Source: Candidatus Iainarchaeum sp.
Lineage (GTDB): Archaea; Iainarchaeota; Iainarchaeia; Iainarchaeales; JAFCFF01
Direction of reading: 5' to 3'
Assembly (NCBI GenBank): GCA_017608775.1
Contig: JAFCFF010000001.1
Span: 1-33,248, forward strand
Length of the DNA: 33,248 nt
Positions 28,274 to 33,248 of the stretch are shown here, in pieces. Below the pieces are notes generated by a model. That model saw nothing but the letters and a program-made list of their open reading frames with translations, was not told where the DNA came from and ran no database searches. A program made the translations under genes and the position numbers. The stretch's first letter is position 1. Each line of letters opens with the position of its first letter.

Positions 28274-28669
28274 ATGGCTAAGGAAAAATTTATGGGAAAA
28301 ACTCAGGAAGAGATGAAAAAAATAAGTTTTGAGGAATTTCTAAAAATGATAAATGCAAGGGCAAGAAGAAGCCTGAAAAAGGGAAAATACCTGCCATTGG
28401 AAAAGAAAATAGAAAAGGGGAAGAAAATGTTAGAGGAGGGAAAACAGCCAAAGCCGATAAGAACTCACAGAAGAGACAAGATAATAACCCCAAACATGCT
28501 TGGCCTGAAATTTGCTATATATAACGGAAAGGAGTTTGTTGTTAGAGAGATTAATGTTGAGATGCTTGGGCACTATCTTGGGGAATTTGCCTTAACAAGA
28601 GAGTTTGTAAAACACGGCAAAGCAGGTATAGGAGCAACAAGAAGCTCTAAGGCAACTGAAAGAAAGTGA
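28274..28669 (+). CDS. rps19: ribosomal protein uS19
   Basis: This 131-residue protein of the small-subunit head has an N-terminal charged archaeal extension followed by the conserved PIRTHRRDKIITPNMLGLKFAIYNGKEF and the end GEFALTREFVKHGKAGIGATRSSK. GGTGG (28264-28268) precedes the ATG by five bases. The TGA overlaps the GTGAT site of rpl22. Confidence 0.97.
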   Translation: MAKEKFMGKTQEEMKKISFEEFLKMINARARRSLKKGKYLPLEKKIEKGKKMLEEGKQPKPIRTHRRDKIITPNMLGLKFAIYNGKEFVVREINVEMLGHYLGEFALTREFVKHGKAGIGATRSSKATERK

Positions 28670-28674
28670 TTTTT

Positions 28675-29259
28675 ATGGGTTACAACTATCCGACACTTGA
28701 GCAGCTAGAAAAGAAAAAGAAAATCGCAAAGGCAAAATCAAGGAACGCACCAATATCATTTAAATTTTCAGTTGAGCTTGCAAGAGAAATAAAGGGAAGA
28801 AAATATTCCTCAGTCCTGAAATTCATAGAGAGAATAATTAAGAAAGAAGAGCATCTTCCGATAAGAAAGTTTAGGAAGAAGGTAGCTCATAGAAAGGGAG
28901 AGGCAAAGTCAAAGGTAAAATCAGGCAGATATCCGATAAGAGTTGCAAGAGTTTGGAAAAAACTCTTAGAAAGCGCAGAGAAAAACGCAGACGCTCTAGG
29001 TCTGGATATAAAAAATCTTTATGTTTTACATGCATTTACGTCAAAGGGATTGAGAAGAATAACAATACAAAAAAAAGGAAGAATGAGATACAGAAGGAAA
29101 AAAGCATGCCATATCGAGATTATTCTTGAGGAAAGAACTGAGGAAAAAAAGGAGAAGAAAGAAGCTAAGCTAAAAACGCGAGAAGATAAGAAAACCAAGG
29201 AAAGAAAAGAAAAAACAGAAAGAAAAATTAAGAAAGAAAGTGGTGAAAAAAATGATTGA
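28675..29259 (+). CDS. rpl22: ribosomal protein uL22 with charged tail
   Basis: This 194-residue protein has a uL22 core: NAPISFKFSVELAREIKGRK, KRGEAKS-type sequence (HRKGEAKSKVKSGRYPIRVA), and GRMRYRRKKACHIEIILEE, the tunnel-lining hairpin and end. After about residue 152 a tail of some 40 residues consists almost only of Lys, Glu, Arg and Thr. The start is ATG 28675, five bases after GTGA; an in-frame GTG at 28666 is inside that site. The 3' end overlaps rps3 by 8 bases. Confidence 0.95.
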   Translation: MGYNYPTLEQLEKKKKIAKAKSRNAPISFKFSVELAREIKGRKYSSVLKFIERIIKKEEHLPIRKFRKKVAHRKGEAKSKVKSGRYPIRVARVWKKLLESAEKNADALGLDIKNLYVLHAFTSKGLRRITIQKKGRMRYRRKKACHIEIILEERTEEKKEKKEAKLKTREDKKTKERKEKTERKIKKESGEKND

Positions 29260-29998
29260 GAGGAAAATCTTGAAGGGAAGATTAAGAGATATTCAGATAG
29301 AAAACTTTCTAAAAGAAGAGTTAAAAAGATCGGGTTGTACGCATATTTCAATAGAGAAAACGCCACTTGTCACAAGGATTGTTCTTTACTTGGCAAGGCC
29401 TGGACTAGCCATAGGAAAAAAAGGAGGGAATATCACAAAGCTAAATGAAAAGCTAAGAAGAGATTTCAACATTGAAAATCCACAGATAGAGATAGAACAG
29501 ATAAGTCCTTTTGATGCACAATATACCGCAGATAGAATTGCCAGTGTCCTTGAATCTGGAAGAAGATGGAGAGGGTTTATACATAAGGTTATAAAAGAGA
29601 CGATGGAAAAAGGAGCTCAGGGAATTGAAATAAAGTTGAAAGGAGTTATCGCAGGAAAGGGACAGAGAAAGAGACAGTCAAGGTTTCATGCCGGATATAT
29701 CAAAAAAGTTGGAAATATGAGGCTCTTGGTAGACCATGGGGCGACAGATGCAATAACAAAGGCAGGAATTATAGGTGTTAAGGTTGCGATAGTTTATCCA
29801 GAGGTTATATTTCCAGACAAGATAAACTTGGATGAAAAGATAAAGATAATAAAAACAGAGGAGATTGAAAAAAAGATAGAAGAAAGAGAAAAAGATAAAA
29901 TCGTTGAGGCCAAGAAGGAAGAAGAAAAACAAACAAAAAAGAGAACAAAAAAAACCTCTGAGAAAAAAGAAGGTGGTGAAAAGAGTGAAATGGCATAA
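29252..29998 (+). CDS. rps3: ribosomal protein uS3 with charged tail
   Basis: This 248-residue mRNA-entry protein has an intact KH loop (RPGLAIGKKGGNITKL), in contrast to the NusA-like protein of this window. DAQYTADRIASVLESGRRWR and GRKRQ-type RNA contacts follow, then VDHGATDAITKAGIIGVKVAIVYPE. About 45 residues of Lys/Glu-rich tail follow the conserved domain. ATG 29252 is preceded by GGTGA (29242-29246). Upstream GTG codons at 29240 and 29243 are part of that site. The gene overlaps rpl22 by 8 and rpl29 by 14 bases. Confidence 0.96.
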   Translation: MIERKILKGRLRDIQIENFLKEELKRSGCTHISIEKTPLVTRIVLYLARPGLAIGKKGGNITKLNEKLRRDFNIENPQIEIEQISPFDAQYTADRIASVLESGRRWRGFIHKVIKETMEKGAQGIEIKLKGVIAGKGQRKRQSRFHAGYIKKVGNMRLLVDHGATDAITKAGIIGVKVAIVYPEVIFPDKINLDEKIKIIKTEEIEKKIEEREKDKIVEAKKEEEKQTKKRTKKTSEKKEGGEKSEMA

Positions 29999-30347
29999 GT
30001 TAAGAGAAAAAAACGCAGAGGAGCTTGATAAGGAGCTCTCAAACTTAAAAAAAGAACTAGCAAAGGAAAGAGCTTCCCTTGCAGCAGGAACAAGACCTGA
30101 AAAACCAGGCAGGATAAGGCACTTAAGAAGAACAATAGCAAGAATACTTACAATAAAAAGAGAAAAGGAATTAGAAGAAATAAAAAGAGCGGTTGTAAAG
30201 GACAGAAAGAAAGAGGAGAAAAAAAAGGAGGGGAAAAAAAGAAAAATGACTCTGGAAAAAAAAGGGGTTGTTGAAAAAAATCTCTTAAAAAAAGACAAAA
30301 AGAAAGATGTTAAAACTAAGAAAAGTGGAGGTGTTAAAAAGAAATGA
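29985..30347 (+). CDS. rpl29: ribosomal protein uL29 with long basic tail
   Basis: The conserved part begins WHKLREKNAEELDKELSNLKK (within residues 3-23) and includes GTRPEKPGRIRHLRRTIARIL, the archaeal uL29 helices. This is followed by a tail of about 50 residues dominated by Lys, Glu and Asp, so the protein is 120 residues instead of about 70. The start is GTG 29985: it lies after GGTGGTGA (29972-29979) and gives the normal N-terminus. The longer open frame upstream lies inside rps3 and would only add basic residues. The stop overlaps the aIF1 ATG. Confidence 0.88.
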   Translation: MKWHKLREKNAEELDKELSNLKKELAKERASLAAGTRPEKPGRIRHLRRTIARILTIKREKELEEIKRAVVKDRKKEEKKKEGKKRKMTLEKKGVVEKNLLKKDKKKDVKTKKSGGVKKK

Positions 30348-30652
30348 AAGAAACATGTCCTATATGCGGACTTCCAAAGGAACTTTGCATGTGTAAGGAA
30401 ATAACAAAAGAGGGGGGTTTGGTGACAATAAAGGTTGAAAGAAGAAAAAAACACAAGCTTGTTACGATAATTCAGGGTTTGGATGAATCTCTCTTGAAAG
30501 ATGTTGAAAAGGAACTGAAAAGAAAATTAGCCTGTGGCGGAACAATAAAAGATAGGGAAATAGAGTTGAGAGGAAACCATGCCCAAAAAATAAAGGAGTT
30601 TCTTCTTGGTAGGGGGTTTAGAGAAGAAAATATTTTTGTTACGGGGATTTAG
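30344..30652 (+). CDS. translation initiation factor 1 (aIF1, SUI1 family)
   Basis: This 102-residue protein monitors start-codon selection in the small subunit. An N-terminal zinc knuckle CPICGLPKELCMC precedes the SUI1 fold with KHKLVTIIQGLDE, KRKLACGGTIKDREIELRGNH and the end HAQKIKEFLLGRGF. GGAGGTG at 30327-30333 is ten bases before the ATG, which overlaps the uL29 stop (ATGA). Its place between uL29 and the RNase P p29 gene is the common archaeal order. Confidence 0.95.
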   Translation: MKETCPICGLPKELCMCKEITKEGGLVTIKVERRKKHKLVTIIQGLDESLLKDVEKELKRKLACGGTIKDREIELRGNHAQKIKEFLLGRGFREENIFVTGI

Positions 30653-30895
30653 ATGTTTAAGGAAGTTCTTGAGGGAAGAAGAGTAAAGATATTAGAAACA
30701 AGCGATAGAGGGAAGAAGGGCTTAGAGGGAAAAGTTACAAGAGAGTTAAAAAACGAAATTGAGATAAAAACTGGGAAAAATGTAAAAAAAATCAACAAGG
30801 GGGAGATTTTTCTTATGAGTGTTTTTGTTAGAAGAAAAAAACTAAGTATAAAAGGAGAGGAAATAGCTCCATCTCTGGAGGAAAGGCTTAGATAA
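30653..30895 (+). CDS. rnp1: ribonuclease P protein component 1 (Rpp29/Pop4)
   Basis: This 80-residue protein has the Sm-like barrel of the archaeal p29 subunit, which supports the RNase P RNA in 5' maturation of tRNA. Visible features are EVLEGRRVKILETSDRGKKGLEGKVTREL, a middle strand set and a C-terminus IKGEEIAPSLEERLR. It is shorter than many homologues because the N-terminal extension is missing. The ATG follows the aIF1 stop without a gap. Identity rests on motif resemblance together with the conserved position between aIF1 and uS17. Confidence 0.85.
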   Translation: MFKEVLEGRRVKILETSDRGKKGLEGKVTRELKNEIEIKTGKNVKKINKGEIFLMSVFVRRKKLSIKGEEIAPSLEERLR

Positions 30896-30920
30896 AACAA
30901 AGATTGTGCAGGGTGAAAAA

Positions 30921-31187
30921 ATGAAAAAAAAGTTTGTGTCAAGAGGAACAAGGTTGGAGGGGATTGTTATATCAACAAAGGCACCAAAAACAGCAATTGT
31001 TGAGAGAAAGATGATGAGGTTTTTTCCAAAGTACGAAAGATATAGTTATGTGAGAAAAAGAATTGCTGCACATATTCCAGAAAACATAAAAGTTAAGGAG
31101 GGAGACAGGGTTGTTCTGGAGGAAACAAGAAGAATATCCAAGATAAAAAGTTTTATTATAACAAAGGTGGTTGGTGAGGAAAAATGA
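30921..31187 (+). CDS. rps17: ribosomal protein uS17
   Basis: This 88-residue small-subunit protein has the OB-fold strand RLEGIVISTKAPKTAIVERK, then PKYERYSYVRKRIAAHIP and EGDRVVLEETRRISKIKSF. ATG 30921 follows GGGTGA (30911-30916) by four bases; the upstream GTG at 30906 is not needed. The stop overlaps the rpl14 start (ATGA). Confidence 0.96.
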   Translation: MKKKFVSRGTRLEGIVISTKAPKTAIVERKMMRFFPKYERYSYVRKRIAAHIPENIKVKEGDRVVLEETRRISKIKSFIITKVVGEEK

Positions 31188-31582
31188 GAGCAATTGGAGC
31201 AAAGCCAACAAAGACTCTTAGCATAAAAACAAGGTTTGAGATAACAGACAACTCAGGAGGGAAAGAGGCAGAGCTCATAGCGGTAAGAGGATTTAAGGGG
31301 AAAAAAAGAACAAAACCAAAAGCAGGGATCGCATCAATGGTTTTCATAGCAATAAAAAAGGGAAAGCCAGAGCTTAGAAAAAAGGTAGAGAGAGCTGTTG
31401 TTGTTAGGACAAAAAAAGAGTATATGAGAAAAACAGGAATAAGAGTTAAGTTTGAGGATAACGCAGTGGTTTTGGTTGACGAAAAGGGAATTCCAAAAGC
31501 CTCAGAGATAAAGGGGGCAATTGCAAAAGAGTCGGCAGAAAGGTTTCCTAAATTAGCAGGAATTGCCTCTGTGATTGTTTAG
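31184..31582 (+). CDS. rpl14: ribosomal protein uL14
   Basis: This 132-residue protein of the intersubunit face and factor-binding side has the conserved ITDNSGGKEAELIAVRGFKG, KKVERAVVVRTKKEYMRKTG, the glycine-flanked IRVKFEDNAVVLVDEKG, and the end AERFPKLAGIASVIV. The start overlaps the uS17 stop, showing translational coupling. The length is normal. Confidence 0.97.
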   Translation: MRAIGAKPTKTLSIKTRFEITDNSGGKEAELIAVRGFKGKKRTKPKAGIASMVFIAIKKGKPELRKKVERAVVVRTKKEYMRKTGIRVKFEDNAVVLVDEKGIPKASEIKGAIAKESAERFPKLAGIASVIV

Positions 31583-31591
31583 GTGATTTTT

Positions 31592-31936
31592 ATGAAAACA
31601 AAGAAAAAAACAAAAAGTAAAAAACCAGGCAAGCAAAGACTTTATCTGAGAAAAATGCCGGTACATAGGAGAAAGGATATCCTAAAAGCACACCTAAGCA
31701 GGGAACTAAAAAAAGAAATTGGGAAAAGAAGTCATGTTGTTAGAAAGACAGATGTTGTTGTGATAATGAGAGGGGAAAGAAAAGGAAAGAAAGGAAAGGT
31801 TGTTGCAGTAAACAGAAAAAGTGGCTTTATTCACGTAGAGGGAATAACAAAGAAAAAGTCGGGCGGCAGAGAAGTCTTTGTCCCTATAAAGGCCTCAAAC
31901 TTAAAGATAGTAGAGTTGGGAAAGGTGGGTAAATGA
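31592..31936 (+). CDS. rpl24: ribosomal protein uL24
   Basis: This 114-residue assembly-initiator protein has the KOW segment VVIMRGERKGKKGKVVAVNRKSG preceded by the archaeal RKMPVHRRKDILKAHLSREL. The start is ATG 31592, five bases after AGGTGA (31581-31586), which overlaps the uL14 stop; the in-frame GTG 31583 is inside that site. The end overlaps the eS4 ATG. Confidence 0.96.
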   Translation: MKTKKKTKSKKPGKQRLYLRKMPVHRRKDILKAHLSRELKKEIGKRSHVVRKTDVVVIMRGERKGKKGKVVAVNRKSGFIHVEGITKKKSGGREVFVPIKASNLKIVELGKVGK

Positions 31937-32622
31937 GTAAAAAAGGTTTCCGAAGAGGTAAAAAAAGGTTGCTTTTGCAAAGGGTTAGAGGAATAGGGAA
32001 AAAAATGTTTAAGTGGGTTTTGGGCTCAGTTCCTGGTCCACACTCAAAAAAAAGTTCTTTGCCGTTGGGAGTTTTCTTAAGAGATATACTCAGGCTTTCA
32101 AAAAACATTAAAGAAACAAAATATATTTTGAATAAGGGCATTGTTAAGATAGATGGAGTTGTCAGAAAAGAGTTGAGATTTCCGTTGGGTTTTCAAGATG
32201 TTTTGACGGTTGGTGATAAAACTTACAGGGTTTTGTTTGACAAAAAAATGAACTTTAACTTAGAGGAAATAAAGAAGGAGAAAAATACAAAACTTGTAAA
32301 AATAAAAGGAAAAAAACATGTGGGAAAAGGAAAAATTCAGCTTACTCTTGGTGATGGAAGAACCGTTTTGGTGGAGAAAAAAGAAAAAGATAAGTTTAAA
32401 ATAGATGACGTTTTAAAGATTGAAATTCCAAAAACAAAAATTTTAGAGCATTATGCCCTCAAAAAAGGAGCAAAGGCACTAGTACTCTCAAAAAAGGTTT
32501 TAGAGGGAGAGATTCAGGAAATAGTTCCTGGAGACAAATATAAAAAATCAATAGTAAAACTTAGGGACAAAAACAAAAAAACTTTTGAAACGATAAAAGA
32601 AAAAGTTTTTGTTATTGGTTAG
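31933..32622 (+). CDS. rps4e: ribosomal protein eS4
   Basis: This 229-residue protein has an S4-like RNA-binding segment (SLPLGVFLRDILRLSKNIKETKYILNKGIVKIDG), the central RNA-binding region with VGDKTYRVLFD, and a C-terminal KOW-like part. It is specific to archaea and eukaryotes and forms part of the small-subunit body. The first 25 residues are strongly basic. The start overlaps the uL24 stop (ATGA). The TAG is part of the AGGTGG site of rpl5. Confidence 0.96.
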   Translation: MSKKGFRRGKKRLLLQRVRGIGKKMFKWVLGSVPGPHSKKSSLPLGVFLRDILRLSKNIKETKYILNKGIVKIDGVVRKELRFPLGFQDVLTVGDKTYRVLFDKKMNFNLEEIKKEKNTKLVKIKGKKHVGKGKIQLTLGDGRTVLVEKKEKDKFKIDDVLKIEIPKTKILEHYALKKGAKALVLSKKVLEGEIQEIVPGDKYKKSIVKLRDKNKKTFETIKEKVFVIG

Positions 32623-32631
32623 GTGGTTTGA

Positions 32632-33156
32632 TTGGAAAAAGAAGTCCAGAAAGGAAAAATAGAAAGAATAAGAATTGAAAAACTTACAATAAACATGGGT
32701 GTTGGAGAGCCAGGGGAAAAGCTTGATAAAGCATTTGAGGTATTAAAAGAAATAACAGGGAAAAAACCAGTAAAAACAAAGGCAAAAATAAGAGAGGCAA
32801 AATGGAATATAAGACCTGGTCTGGAAATTGGAGTTAAGGTAACATTAAGAAGAAGGGATGCTGAAGAATTTTTGAAAAGGGTTTTTAAGGCAAAGGACAA
32901 CAAAGTAAGGGGCAAGAGTTTTGATAGTTTTGGAAACCTAAGTCTTGGAATTGAGGAGCATATTGATCTTCCGGGTACAAAATACAACCCTAAACTTGGA
33001 ATTTATGGTATGGATGTTTCAGTAAGTTTTAGGAAGCCTGGATATAGAATTTCAAAAAGAAAGTTAAAAAGAGGAAAGATTGGAAAAAAACAAAGGACAA
33101 CAAAGGGAGAAGCAATTTCCTTTTTAAGAGAGAGGTTTGGTGTGGAGATTGTTTAG
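32632..33156 (+). CDS. rpl5: ribosomal protein uL5
   Basis: This 174-residue protein of the central protuberance binds 5S rRNA and contacts the P-site tRNA. IEKLTINMGVGEPGEKLDKA, KKPVKTKAKIREAKWNIRPG and GIEEHIDLPGTKYNPKLGIYGMD are diagnostic. The start is TTG 32632, five bases after AGGTGG (32621-32626); no ATG is available upstream, and a later one would cut the conserved region. It is followed by the gene at 33176. Confidence 0.95.
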   Translation: MEKEVQKGKIERIRIEKLTINMGVGEPGEKLDKAFEVLKEITGKKPVKTKAKIREAKWNIRPGLEIGVKVTLRRRDAEEFLKRVFKAKDNKVRGKSFDSFGNLSLGIEEHIDLPGTKYNPKLGIYGMDVSVSFRKPGYRISKRKLKRGKIGKKQRTTKGEAISFLRERFGVEIV

Positions 33157-33175
33157 GTAAAATTTGGGTGAAATT

Positions 33176-33248
33176 ATGGAAGAAGAAACATTAAGGAAAT
33201 TAAAAACAAAAAATATTGGAAGAAGAAAATGGCTTTTGAAAAGAAAAA
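33176..33248 (+). CDS. partial gene after uL5, possibly uS14
   Basis: The ATG at 33176 opens a frame that leaves the window after 24 codons, beginning MEEETLRKLKTKNIGRRKWL. GGGTGA at 33166-33171 is a good ribosome-binding site. In archaea the gene after uL5 is usually uS14, but the visible residues are not the usual short basic start leading to CxxC. This may be an N-terminal extension of uS14 or another protein. The assignment rests on gene order only. Confidence 0.5.
   Translation, partial: MEEETLRKLKTKNIGRRKWLLKRK

Noticed and set aside
25446..33248. Horizontal transfer into the ribosomal operon
   Set aside because: Gene order, start signals and composition are uniform and archaeal throughout; there are no mobile-element genes or terminal repeats.

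Overview
This window is an AT-rich archaeal chromosome segment. The evidence is a multi-subunit archaeal RNA polymerase with split B (B''/B') and split A (A'/A''), RpoH, aEF-2 with a conserved diphthamide loop, EF-1A, Taw1, a diphthine-ammonia ligase, RtcB with archease, a tRNA-Tyr with a canonical 37/38 intron, and a ribosomal operon in archaeal order (uL3 to uL5, with aIF1 and the RNase P subunit p29 inside it). Several proteins are compact or degenerate (a NusA-like protein without GxxG loops, an 80-residue p29). That would fit a reduced, DPANN-like archaeon, but I cannot place the lineage from this sequence alone.

Layout. Positions 1-9240 hold mostly single genes on both strands. These are a partial unknown gene, a diadenylate cyclase (dacZ), tRNA-Glu, a small zinc ribbon, tRNA-Thr with a NUDIX gene directly behind it, an unknown protein, a second zinc ribbon, a membrane-anchored metallo-beta-lactamase-fold protein, tRNA-Pro, purF, tRNA-Tyr, a polyprenyl diphosphate synthase, dph6, a very AT-rich gap that contains a 20-codon lysine/arginine gene, and taw1. 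Positions 9327-18333 are the RNA polymerase operon (rpoH, rpoB2, rpoB1, rpoA1, rpoA2, rpl30e, nusA-like, rps12, rps7). aEF-2, EF-1A and rps10 follow. Positions 22492-25189 form an RNA-ligation neighbourhood (archease, two unknown genes on the minus strand, rtcB). From 25446 to the right edge runs the S10/spc-type ribosomal operon, cut inside the gene after uL5.

Two modes of initiation are visible. Stand-alone genes usually have a TATA-like box about 25-28 bases before the ATG and no leader, so their transcripts are probably leaderless. Genes inside operons carry GGTGA/GGAGG-type Shine-Dalgarno sites, often overlapping the previous stop codon. Starts TTG (rpl30e, rpl5) and GTG (rpoA2, rpl29) occur, and rps7 appears to use ACG.

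Functional links inside the window: RtcB and archease can join tRNA exons, and one intron-containing tRNA is present. Dph6 modifies the aEF-2 encoded about 11 kb away. Taw1 starts wyosine formation on tRNA-Phe. The observations I rate highest are the 20-codon basic mini-gene with its own promoter, Shine-Dalgarno site and terminator; the ACG start of rps7; unusual residues around the RNA polymerase trigger loop; the single in-frame TAG separating A' from A''; the loss of both KH GxxG loops in the NusA-like protein; the NUDIX gene that begins three bases after a tRNA; and a hairpin that presents the Shine-Dalgarno core of rpl3 in its loop.
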